A DNA stretch of 64,000 nucleotides from Solimonas sp041659605. Its GTDB lineage: Bacteria; Pseudomonadota; Gammaproteobacteria; Nevskiales; Nevskiaceae. Under the pieces are notes generated by a model. That model was not told the DNA's origin. It made no database searches and saw only the letters and a program-made list of their open reading frames with translations. Location: assembly GCA_041659605.1 (NCBI GenBank), contig JBAZXW010000023.1, positions 6,436 to 70,435 on the forward strand, read 5' to 3'. Numbering within the stretch: the first letter of the stretch is position 1; each line of letters begins with the position of its first letter. This document shows, one piece after another, positions 1 through 7,789 of this stretch. The translations under genes and the position numbers were made by a program.

Positions 1-246
1 GGCGTGCCGATCATCGCCAGCCGCGCCGGCGGCATGCCGGAGGCAGTGCGCGACGGCGAGAACGGCCTGCTCGTGCCGCCGGGCGATATCGGCGCATTGC
101 AGGCAGCGCTCGAACGCCTGCTCGGCGACGAGGGCCTGCGCCTGCGGCTGGCGCAGGGCGGCCCGGCGCTGATTGCGCGCGAGTTCTCGATCGACGCGAT
201 GGTCGACGGCAATCTCGCGGTCTACCGCGAGCTGCTGGCGAGCTGA
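1..246 (+). CDS. Glycosyltransferase family 4, C-terminal part (cut by window start)
   Basis: The reading frame is open from base 1, so the gene begins before the window; only the last 81 codons are present. The visible part is the end of a GT-B fold sugar transferase: an SRAGGMPEAV-type stretch followed by DGENGLLVPPGD, the nucleotide-sugar binding loop and helix typical of GT4 enzymes, then a closing helical region. It most likely transfers a sugar from a nucleotide donor during surface polysaccharide synthesis, like its neighbours. Its last 25 bases overlap the end of the convergent glycosyltransferase on the minus strand. Donor and acceptor cannot be told from this fragment. Confidence 0.85.
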   Translation, partial: GVPIIASRAGGMPEAVRDGENGLLVPPGDIGALQAALERLLGDEGLRLRLAQGGPALIAREFSIDAMVDGNLAVYRELLAS

Positions 247-1307
247 CTGGCCGTGCCCCCGACCAGCTGGCCGTACAGCTGTCGATACGCAGCCACGGTG
301 GCCGCTTCGCTGTAGCGCGCACGGAAGTGCTCGCCGCCGCGCCCGCCCAGCTCGGTGCGCAGAGCTGGCTCTTCAAGCAAGCGCCGCCAGTGCCGCGCCA
401 GCTCGCCCGGATCGCCGACCGCGCACAGCAGGCCGGTGACGCCGTCTTCGATCAGCTCGTCCCCGCCCGCAGTGCGCGTGCTGAGCACCGGCAAGTTCTT
501 GCTCCAGGCTTCAAGGATCACGTTGCCCAGCGGCTCCTCGCGCGACGGGCAGATCAACACGTCGCCGATCGCCAGCGCAGCGACCGAGGCATCGATCCAG
601 CCGGTGAAATGCACGCGGTCGTGCAGGCCCGACGCCCGCGCCTGCGCTTCGAGCTCGGCGCGCAGCGGACCCTCGCCCATCAGCAGCAGATGGTGCGTGC
701 GGCCCGTGAGCCGTTCCGGCAGCGCCGCCAGTGCCGCCAGCAGATCCTGGAAGCCCTTCTTCCGCACCAGCCGGCCGAGCACGACCGTGACCAGCGCATC
801 GTCGGGAATGGAGAGGTCCCGGCGCGATAGCGGCGGCGCGCGCTCGTCGACCGGTACGAAATTGTCGATCCAGTGAACGCGCTGCGCGGGGAAGCCGTTC
901 CCGATCATCCAGTCGCGCAGCCCGCGCGTGTTGACGATCCAGGCATCCGCATGGCGGAAATTGCGCGGACGGTAATAGCCGCCCAGCCGGGCGACGTGCA
1001 CGATCCCGGACGGCGCGCGCGTCAGCCAGGTCGCCCGCGTCGCCCAGGTCTGCACGATCGGATACGCGCCTTCCCGCAGCAGCCGGCGGATCCGCAGCAC
1101 GCTCGGCAAATCCAGCGAGTTGCGCATCGGCGCCTGGAAACGCGCGCAATGTCCCTCCAGCGCGCCGTGCACTTCCGATCCCTTGCGCGTGACCACATCG
1201 GCCGGCATGCCGGCACGCGTCAGCGCACTCACCAGCCGCACGAAGCTGTTCTCGGCACCGCCCATGGTCTGGCTACCGATGATCTGCAGACTGCGCAGCG
1301 CGGTCAT
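222..1307 (-). CDS. Glycosyltransferase family 4
   Basis: A 361-aa GT-B glycosyltransferase. Visible marks are the N-terminal MGGAEN glycine loop (about residues 15-20), the VVLGRLVRKKGF strand that opens the second Rossmann domain, and the CPSREEPLGNVILEAW donor-binding motif. An open frame runs 21 codons further upstream, but the ATG at 1307 has an AGGAGG ribosome site 9 bases before it and starts directly with a core beta strand, so that start is chosen. It converges on the partial glycosyltransferase at the window start, sharing 25 bases. Probable role: adding one sugar of a cell-surface polysaccharide. Specificity is unknown. Confidence 0.87.
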   Translation of the reverse strand: MTALRSLQIIGSQTMGGAENSFVRLVSALTRAGMPADVVTRKGSEVHGALEGHCARFQAPMRNSLDLPSVLRIRRLLREGAYPIVQTWATRATWLTRAPSGIVHVARLGGYYRPRNFRHADAWIVNTRGLRDWMIGNGFPAQRVHWIDNFVPVDERAPPLSRRDLSIPDDALVTVVLGRLVRKKGFQDLLAALAALPERLTGRTHHLLLMGEGPLRAELEAQARASGLHDRVHFTGWIDASVAALAIGDVLICPSREEPLGNVILEAWSKNLPVLSTRTAGGDELIEDGVTGLLCAVGDPGELARHWRRLLEEPALRTELGGRGGEHFRARYSEAATVAAYRQLYGQLVGGTASQLASSSR

Positions 1308-1424
1308 CGGAAACGCCTCCTGTTCCAGCAAAGCCCCACTTGCTACCTCCCCCATCCGGTCATGTACCACCGACCGTGTTTTATCCCGGCCAACATTCCT
1401 ATACCCGCCGACGTTGACGTTCAG

Positions 1425-2531
1425 TCAATGCACGCCCGCGATCAACCCCAGCAACTGCAGATAGCGGCGCGCGCTCGTTTCCGCACGATACTCGTCAACC
1501 GCCGCGCGCAGCCGGTCGGCCGGCAATGGATTGCGCAAGGTCTCGCGCATTGCCCGCGTCATCGCAGCGGCGTCGCCGACCGGCACCAGTGGCCCGTAGC
1601 GGCCGCCGTCGAGGATTTCGCGCGGACCGCTCGGGCAGTCGGTCGACACGCTCGGCACCCCCAGGGCCAGCGCTTCGGTCAGCGCATTGGGCGAGCCCTC
1701 CCAGGCCGAAGACAGCACGAACAGGTCCGCGCGCGCGAGCCAGGCGTACGGGTTACCCTGGAAGCCGGCGAGATGGACGTTGTCCTGCACGCCCAGTTCG
1801 CGCGCCAGCGTCTCCAGTGCCGCGCGGTCCTTGCCTTCGCCGAGGAGGATCAGCCGCGACGGCAGCTCCGGCTGCAGCGCCGCGAAGGCCCGCACCAGCG
1901 TCGGGAAATCCTTCTGCCGCGTCAGCCGCCCCATGCCAATCATGACCGGCACGGCCTTGTCGGCGAGCCAGGGATACGGAACGGGATCGGCGGCCTGCTC
2001 GGCGAGCCGCGCCGTGATCACCGGGTTGCGGATCACGACGATGCGCGCGGCCGGCAGCCCGGTGACGCGCTGGGTATCGAGCTTGACGCCTTCCGAGACG
2101 GCGACCACGCCGGATGCGAGCGGATACAGCCGCCGCATCGGAAACACGCGCAGCCAGCGGCTGAGCGCGTCCTTGCGTTCGAGCGCGGCCGAGAGATTCG
2201 TGCCCAGGCGGATCCACAGCGGCGTGTCGAGGCCCGCGCGACGCCGTGCCTTGATCGCGGCACGGCCGGCGCGGTCCTTGGCGACCAGCAGCGCGTCCGG
2301 CCGTTGCTCGCGCAGATAGCGCTCGATTTCCGGCACGCTGGTCCAGGCATGCCGCGCCTTGAGGTGGATCACGTTGACGTTGGAAGGAATGCGGCTGACG
2401 TGGCCGCCGCCGGCCTTGATCGCCAGCAGATCGACCTGCACGTGCTTCGCGAACTCCGCGCACAGGTTGGTCACCATGCGCTCGACGCCGCCGTCGCCGG
2501 AAAACGAAATCAGGACACCCAGACGTTTCAT
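1425..2531 (-). CDS. Glycosyltransferase family 4
   Basis: A 368-aa GT4 enzyme. It opens with MKRLGVLISFSGDGGVERM, the N-terminal Rossmann strand plus glycine-rich loop. It carries IGMGRLTRQKDF at the second domain, FVLSSAWEGSPNALTEAL as the donor-sugar motif, and a conserved STDCPSGPREIL stretch. The gene starts 5 bases after the stop of the asparagine-synthase-like gene and has no strong ribosome site of its own, so translational coupling is likely. The longer open frame upstream is the shadow of that gene. It is a close relative of the glycosyltransferase at 5138-6256, sharing the GGVERM and STDCPSGPREIL segments. Role: a sugar transfer step in the surface polysaccharide cluster. Confidence 0.88.
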   Translation of the reverse strand: MKRLGVLISFSGDGGVERMVTNLCAEFAKHVQVDLLAIKAGGGHVSRIPSNVNVIHLKARHAWTSVPEIERYLREQRPDALLVAKDRAGRAAIKARRRAGLDTPLWIRLGTNLSAALERKDALSRWLRVFPMRRLYPLASGVVAVSEGVKLDTQRVTGLPAARIVVIRNPVITARLAEQAADPVPYPWLADKAVPVMIGMGRLTRQKDFPTLVRAFAALQPELPSRLILLGEGKDRAALETLARELGVQDNVHLAGFQGNPYAWLARADLFVLSSAWEGSPNALTEALALGVPSVSTDCPSGPREILDGGRYGPLVPVGDAAAMTRAMRETLRNPLPADRLRAAVDEYRAETSARRYLQLLGLIAGVH

Positions 2532-2536
2532 GCGGC

Positions 2537-4351
2537 TCAGATCCACGCCAGCGGATCTTCGGACAAGCCCGGCGCGGCGCCGGGCTGCTGGATGAACATC
2601 CGGTGCCAGATCGCGAATTGCATCAGGCTCCAGAGCTCGCGCGACACATCCCCATGGACCTGCTGTCGCTGGATCAGCTGTTTCACTTCGTCCGGGCGGC
2701 ACCACTCGCGGATGGCTTCGCTGGCCGGCAGCGCGACGGCCAGACGATCCAGCAGCGCGCCCTTAAACCACTGGCCCACCGGCACGTGGAATCCGCGCTT
2801 CTTGCGCCACAGGTGATCGGAGGGCACGAAGTTCTCGGCCCACTTCTTGAGGAAGTACTTGCCGGCGCGGCCGTGCACCTTGAGTTTGTCGGGTAGACCC
2901 AGGCCGAACTCGACGACGCGGTGATCGACGAAGGGCACGCGGCCCTCGAGGCTCTGCGCCATCAGCATGCGATCCGCCTTGACCAGCAGATCGTCCGGCA
3001 GGTTGACCGTGAGATCGACGTACTGACGCCGCTGCAGGTCGGTCCAGGCCGACGGCGTCTCGCCCCAGGCCGCGGCGACCGGCACGCGGAAGCGTTGCAG
3101 CGGCGCGTGCATCTCGGGCTTGAACACCCGCCGCGCCCAGTGCGGATCCGACTCCGGACGCACGCGGAACCCGCCGCTGCCCGGATACCGCAGCCGCTTC
3201 ATGAAGGTCGAGAACGGGTCGGGACGATAGCGGCCGTAACCGGCGAAGGCCTCGTCGCCGCCCTCGCCGCTGAACACGACCTTGAGTTCCTTCGCCGCGG
3301 CGGCGGCCAGCGCCAGCACCGGTACACAGGCGTAGTCGCGCATCAGATCATCCGCGGCCCAGAAGGTACGCGGCAGCAGGCCGAACAGCTGGCCGGGATC
3401 GAGCTCGATCGCGTGATGCTCGGCGCCGAACAGCTGGGCGATACGGCCGGCGTCATCCAGCTCGTCGCTGACCTTGTGATCGGCCCAGCCCATCGAGAAG
3501 GTCTTCACCGGCTGCGTATGCCGGCGCGCGAGCTGGCCGAGAATCACCGCCGAATCGACGCCGCCGGAGAGGAACACGCCGTAGGGCACGTCGGAGCGCA
3601 TGTGTTCCACCAGCACCTGGTCGAACAGCGCCTCCCACTCCTCGGCGGCCTGCTCAAAGCTGCGCGCGCGCGGCGCGGCGACGTCGGTCGCCGACCAGTA
3701 GCGGTGCTCGGTCAGACGCAAGTCGGCATCGATCCTGATCGCAACGCCGGGCGGCACGCGCTCGACGCCTTCGAGAATCGTCGGTCGCCCGCTCGAATGC
3801 TGGTTCTGGAAAAACTGCGCCAGCGCGTCGGCGTGGACCCGTCGTTGCGGCAGCATCGGCACCAGGGCCTTGAGTTCGGAGGCGAACAGGATGCGGTCCG
3901 GCAGACGCGCGATGTACAGCGGCTTGATGCCGAGGCGGTCGCGCAGCAGCCACAGCTCGTCGGCCGTATGGTCGTAGAGCGCGCAGGCGTACATGCCGTT
4001 GAGGCGCTTGAACGACTCGCGCCCCCAGTGGGCATAGCCGTGCAGCGCGACTTCCGAGTCGGAGTGCGTCAGCGGCTGCGCGCCCAGGGCTTCGAGTTCG
4101 GCACGCAGTTCGACGTAGTTGTAGATCTCGCCGTTGCAGACCAGCGCGTAGCGTTTCTGTGCATCGAACAGCGGCTGATGCCCGCCGGCGACGTCGATGA
4201 TCGCCAGGCGCGTATGCGCAATGCCGAAGCGTCCGGCGACATAGGTGCCGATGTCCTCGGGACCGCGATGGCGCAGCGTTGCCGCCATGCGCTGCAAATC
4301 GGCCTCGGCGACCGTACCCTCGCGCAGCACCATTCCGGCGATGCCGCACAT
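2537..4351 (-). CDS. asnB: Asparagine synthase (glutamine-hydrolysing)-like amidotransferase
   Basis: A 604-aa class II amidotransferase. Cys2 is the N-terminal nucleophile (MCGIAG), followed by an RHRGPED motif near residue 28 and NGEIYNY near 73, all of the glutaminase domain. The ATP pyrophosphatase motif SGGVDS is at residues 262-267, and GEGGDEAFAGYGRY follows in the synthetase domain. Family chemistry is ammonia transfer from glutamine to an adenylated carboxylate. Free-standing AsnB makes asparagine, but copies embedded between glycosyltransferases often amidate sugar acids of exopolysaccharide. The setting (sulfotransferase 2 bases upstream, glycosyltransferase 5 bases downstream) favours the second role, though asparagine synthesis cannot be excluded. 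Confidence 0.88.
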   Translation of the reverse strand: MCGIAGMVLREGTVAEADLQRMAATLRHRGPEDIGTYVAGRFGIAHTRLAIIDVAGGHQPLFDAQKRYALVCNGEIYNYVELRAELEALGAQPLTHSDSEVALHGYAHWGRESFKRLNGMYACALYDHTADELWLLRDRLGIKPLYIARLPDRILFASELKALVPMLPQRRVHADALAQFFQNQHSSGRPTILEGVERVPPGVAIRIDADLRLTEHRYWSATDVAAPRARSFEQAAEEWEALFDQVLVEHMRSDVPYGVFLSGGVDSAVILGQLARRHTQPVKTFSMGWADHKVSDELDDAGRIAQLFGAEHHAIELDPGQLFGLLPRTFWAADDLMRDYACVPVLALAAAAAKELKVVFSGEGGDEAFAGYGRYRPDPFSTFMKRLRYPGSGGFRVRPESDPHWARRVFKPEMHAPLQRFRVPVAAAWGETPSAWTDLQRRQYVDLTVNLPDDLLVKADRMLMAQSLEGRVPFVDHRVVEFGLGLPDKLKVHGRAGKYFLKKWAENFVPSDHLWRKKRGFHVPVGQWFKGALLDRLAVALPASEAIREWCRPDEVKQLIQRQQVHGDVSRELWSLMQFAIWHRMFIQQPGAAPGLSEDPLAWI

Positions 4352-4353
4352 GT

Positions 4354-5016
4354 TCAGGTCCCGTCGAAGCGGTAACCGAGGACTTCGACGTCGCGGGCGA
4401 AATAGCGCCCGACCAGTTCGGCGAGATCGTCGTTGTAATAACTGCGAAAATCCTTGCTGCGATCCGTCGCCTGGCGCTTGTGCGGCAGTTCGATCACCGG
4501 CACGCCGATGGTCTTGCAGATGTGCGCGAAATCCTCGTGCAGGTTCTCGTAGCGGCCGAGGTAATTGGTCAGCACCTTGCCATGCAGATCGACCAGGTAA
4601 TCCGTCTGCGGCGTGATCGCGGTATCGAGGTGGTACTGGTACGGGCGCTCGGGGTCCAGCTTCCAGCGCGTGAAAGCTTCGAAGGACTCATGACCTTCGA
4701 GCAGATGCGGACGCTCGCGCTTGAGGTGGTGATAGCTCGACACCTGCAGATCCCAGGGATTGCGCACGAACGCGAACTTGAACAGCCCGTCGAAGAAGTC
4801 CTTCGGCAGCATCTCCTGTGCGCCGACGATCTTGGCGTGGCGCGGCAGCTTGGCGGCGATGCGGTGCCCGGTCAGGTGCGACAGCCGCGAGCAGATGAAC
4901 TGGGCGAGGTAGTACGGGTCCTTCCACTGCAGCGACTTGAGCGCCGCCCGCACGCTGGTGCCGCCGGTCTTGGCGATGTGGACGTACAGGAAGTTGTAGC
5001 GATTGGACAGAAGCAT
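4354..5016 (-). CDS. Sulfotransferase family protein
   Basis: A 220-aa protein with the two signatures of PAPS-dependent sulfotransferases: the 5'-phosphosulfate loop HIAKTGGTS at residues 13-21 and the 3'-phosphate motif FVRNPWDLQVSSY near residues 83-95. It would move sulfate from PAPS onto a hydroxyl, here probably of a polysaccharide, given the glycosyltransferases around it. No signal peptide or membrane segment is seen, so it should act in the cytoplasm. It is the first gene of a minus-strand operon with asnB and a glycosyltransferase. A second sulfotransferase of a different subgroup lies at 6268-7017 on the opposite strand. Confidence 0.82.
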   Translation of the reverse strand: MLLSNRYNFLYVHIAKTGGTSVRAALKSLQWKDPYYLAQFICSRLSHLTGHRIAAKLPRHAKIVGAQEMLPKDFFDGLFKFAFVRNPWDLQVSSYHHLKRERPHLLEGHESFEAFTRWKLDPERPYQYHLDTAITPQTDYLVDLHGKVLTNYLGRYENLHEDFAHICKTIGVPVIELPHKRQATDRSKDFRSYYNDDLAELVGRYFARDVEVLGYRFDGT

Positions 5017-5137
5017 TCGAGCTCACTTGACCGAGGGCCGGCGGAACGATTGGCGCATCCCGGTGCGCCTCCCTATTATCGCCGGACTTTGCGGCGAATC
5101 GCCGCTTCAGACGCGCTCCGCCCTGCTCGACGCCCCC

Positions 5138-6256
5138 ATGTCCCGTCTCGCAATCTTCATTCCATCCTTCGATAACGGCGGCGTCGAGCGCATGCTGATC
5201 AACCTCGCGACCGGCATCAGCGCGCGCGGCGTGGACGTCGATTTCCTGGCGACGCGCACCGACGCGCCGTATTTCAAGACACTGGCGCCGGCGGTGCGGC
5301 TGATCGATCTGGGCGCGCGCGATCCGTCCGGTCAGCTGAAGGCGCTGCTCACGTATCTCGAAGAATCGCGCCCCGACGCGCTGCTGTCGGCCAAGGACGA
5401 GTGCGACGACATCGCGCTCGCCGCCAAGCGCCAGACCCGCGTCGGTACGCGCTTCTACATCCGCGCGGTGGTCAACGTCAGCCAGCGCCTGGGCTATCGC
5501 AATCCGATCAAGCGCTGGACCACGCGGCGCTGGATGCGCGCGGTCTATCCGCAGGCCGACGGCATCGTCGCGGTCTCGCAGGGTGTCGCCGACGACGTCG
5601 CCGCGATTACCGGCATTCCCGTCGAGCGCATTCACGTTGCGCCCAACCCGGTGGTGCGGCCGGACATCTACGCGCAGGCCGAGGCCTTGCCGGATCATCC
5701 CTTTTACAAGGATCGCCAGTTACCGCTGGTTCTGGGCGTCGGCCGCTTCGGCCGGCAGAAAAACTTCGAGCTCTTGCTCAAGGCCTGCGCCCTCGCCAAT
5801 CGCGAGCGCCCGCTGCGCCTGATCATTCTTGGCAGCGGCCACCGCCAGCGCAGACTGCTGTCGCTGGCCAGCCGCCTGGGCATCGACGACCGGGTCTCGT
5901 TCCCGGGCTTCCAGCCCAATGCCTACGCCTACATGCGCCACGCCGACCTGTTCGTGCTGTCGTCGCTGTGGGAGGGTTCGCCCAACGTGCTGACCGAGGC
6001 GCTGGCACTGGGCACACCGGTGGTGTCGACCGATTGTCCCAGCGGTCCGCGCGAGATCCTGCAAGGCGGCGCCATCGGACCGCTGGTGCCGCTGAACGAT
6101 CCGCCCGCGATGGCCCGGGCCATCCTCAAGGTCCTGGCCGAGCCGCCGCCGCGCGAACGCTGCCGCGCAGCCACGACCGACTACAGCATCGACAACAGCG
6201 CGGCGCGGTACATCCATCACATGGGGCTCGATCAGCCTCCGCGCAACGCCGCGTAA
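5138..6256 (+). CDS. Glycosyltransferase family 4
   Basis: A 372-aa GT4 enzyme starting MSRLAIFIPSFDNGGVERM. It has LVLGVGRFGRQKNF at the second Rossmann domain, the donor motif FVLSSLWEGSPNVLTEAL, and STDCPSGPREIL. The ATG at 5138 is chosen because the conserved N-terminal strand begins there; the open frame extends 45 codons further into the divergent intergenic region without conserved features. The ribosome site is poor. It is paralogous to the 1425-2531 enzyme. It is divergent from the sulfotransferase operon (121 bases between the starts) and is followed after 11 bases by another sulfotransferase, so sugar addition and sulfation are probably linked. Confidence 0.87.
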   Translation: MSRLAIFIPSFDNGGVERMLINLATGISARGVDVDFLATRTDAPYFKTLAPAVRLIDLGARDPSGQLKALLTYLEESRPDALLSAKDECDDIALAAKRQTRVGTRFYIRAVVNVSQRLGYRNPIKRWTTRRWMRAVYPQADGIVAVSQGVADDVAAITGIPVERIHVAPNPVVRPDIYAQAEALPDHPFYKDRQLPLVLGVGRFGRQKNFELLLKACALANRERPLRLIILGSGHRQRRLLSLASRLGIDDRVSFPGFQPNAYAYMRHADLFVLSSLWEGSPNVLTEALALGTPVVSTDCPSGPREILQGGAIGPLVPLNDPPAMARAILKVLAEPPPRERCRAATTDYSIDNSAARYIHHMGLDQPPRNAA

Positions 6257-6267
6257 GGACTCGACAC

Positions 6268-7017
6268 ATGGCCAAAGCACCCAAGATCGTCTTCCTGCAC
6301 ATTCCCAAGACCGGCGGCAGTTCGCTGTCCAAGGCGCTGCGCAGCCACTACCGCTTCTCCGGCTTTCACATCAAGTCGGGTGAGTCCTCGCGCGCCGCGG
6401 AGTGGATGTCCGGACTCACGCCGGACGATGCCGGCTTCCTCGACGCCCGCCAGCGCGTGCGCGAAAGCCTGATCCTGTACGCCGCCGCGCAGGACAAACG
6501 CTTCCTCACCGGTCACGTCTGGAATTCGCCGGGCATCACGGCCTTGCGCGGCGCCGGCTACCGGATCGTGACCTGCCTGCGCCACCCGGTCGACCGCTGG
6601 TTCTCGAACTACTTCTACTCGCGCTACAAGCAGGGCGCCCATGGCCGCATCGAGCTGTCGCTCGAAGATTTCCTGCAGACGCATCACGCGCGCGACTTCG
6701 GCACCACCTACGTGCAGTACTTGGGCGGCATCGATGCGGGCGGCGACTACACGCAGGCCCCCGCGATCGCCCGCGCGCAGCAGGCCGTCGATACGATCGA
6801 CGAAGTCGCCTTCCTCGACGCCCTGCCCGCCTTCGTCGCATTGATGAAGCAGCGCCACGGCATGAACCTGCGCATCCCGCACGAGCGCAAGGGACCGTTG
6901 CCGGCCGACGAGGTCAAGCGCTACAAGGAATCCAAAGAAATCCGCGCATCGATCACGGCGCTGTGCGCGCCGGATATCGAGGTGTACGAATACGCACGGA
7001 GAAAGCTGGGCCCCTGA
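6268..7017 (+). CDS. Sulfotransferase family protein
   Basis: A 249-aa protein with the PAPS-binding loop FLHIPKTGGSSL near residues 8-19 and a CLRHPVDRWFSNYF stretch near residue 100 that fits the 3'-phosphate motif. The start at 6268 follows an AAGGA ribosome site by 9 bases; the much longer open frame upstream only reads through the glycosyltransferase gene out of frame. It is the second gene of a plus-strand pair with that glycosyltransferase and probably sulfates the same glycan. It shares only the two binding motifs with the sulfotransferase at 4354-5016. Confidence 0.8.
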   Translation: MAKAPKIVFLHIPKTGGSSLSKALRSHYRFSGFHIKSGESSRAAEWMSGLTPDDAGFLDARQRVRESLILYAAAQDKRFLTGHVWNSPGITALRGAGYRIVTCLRHPVDRWFSNYFYSRYKQGAHGRIELSLEDFLQTHHARDFGTTYVQYLGGIDAGGDYTQAPAIARAQQAVDTIDEVAFLDALPAFVALMKQRHGMNLRIPHERKGPLPADEVKRYKESKEIRASITALCAPDIEVYEYARRKLGP

Positions 7018-7035
7018 CCAGCAGGTCGGGGCGGT

Positions 7036-7719
7036 CTAATGCCAGTCGAGGCAGATGTTGCCGATGCGCTGATCGCGCACGCGCTCGCGGATCCGGCCCA
7101 GGCGCGCCGCCAGTTCCGGCGAGAAGCGCTCGTGTGTCTCGACCAGGATCAGGTCGATGTCGCGATAGATGCCGTCGTCGAGCATCGCCTCGACGATGTC
7201 GGCCTCGTAGCCTTCGATGTCGAGCTTGAGGATGCGCACTTTCTCGGGCAGGTGCTTCAGGTAGGCGATCAGGTCGACCACCTCGACCTCGCCCACGGGC
7301 TCGGCATTGTGAACGTCGCGGTGAATCAGCGAACTCGACTCCGTGGCTTGCAGGCCCTTGGCGTCCAGCGTGGCGCGCTGAAACAGCGGCGCAACGGCCG
7401 GCCGCGCGCCGACCGCCTTCTCTTCGAGGCGAAGATTCGGCTCGTTCGCCAGTCGGCTCTTGAACGCGCGCAGCGCCACCGGATCGGGCTCGAAAGCGAT
7501 CACTTTCATGCCCTGCCGCAGGAAGAACTCGGAGACCTCGCCGACATTGGCACCGCAGTCAATGATCAGCGAGCCCTGCGGCAACTCGCGCAACAACGTA
7601 CGCATGCGCAGCACCGCGGCCTTGTAGTGCGTGCTGCGGTCGTCGGGCTTGCGGTACTTGCGGTACAGATGCCACCGCAACCAGATCAGCCAGTAGTTGC
7701 CGCCAAACTTCGCAGCCAT
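7036..7719 (-). CDS. FkbM family methyltransferase
   Basis: A 227-aa SAM-dependent methyltransferase of the FkbM type. The SAM motif I is IIDCGANVGEVSEFF (about residues 52-66), the acidic strand FEPDP follows near residue 76, and the family signature ILKLDIEGYEADIV is near residue 163. Such enzymes O-methylate sugars or amino acids and are common in capsule and exopolysaccharide clusters. It converges with the sulfotransferase gene, with an 18-base gap, and closes the polysaccharide region. Its substrate cannot be named. Confidence 0.85.
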   Translation of the reverse strand: MAAKFGGNYWLIWLRWHLYRKYRKPDDRSTHYKAAVLRMRTLLRELPQGSLIIDCGANVGEVSEFFLRQGMKVIAFEPDPVALRAFKSRLANEPNLRLEEKAVGARPAVAPLFQRATLDAKGLQATESSSLIHRDVHNAEPVGEVEVVDLIAYLKHLPEKVRILKLDIEGYEADIVEAMLDDGIYRDIDLILVETHERFSPELAARLGRIRERVRDQRIGNICLDWH

Positions 7720-7789
7720 CCATTCTCCCGGGCACGTCGCGTCTTGAGGCGCGCATCATAGCCTGTGGCACCAACGAACCCCATGCCGC

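Noticed and set aside
1412..1428. TTGAC and GTCAA half-sites resembling an FNR box near the glycosyltransferase genes
   Set aside because: The spacing is five bases instead of four, and it lies at the 3' end of a gene rather than in a promoter.
873..2816. A 647-codon open frame on the plus strand opposite two glycosyltransferase genes
   Set aside because: High GC makes long antisense frames common. The translation is low-complexity (rich in Arg, His, Gln, Ala) without motifs, and the minus-strand genes have full family signatures.
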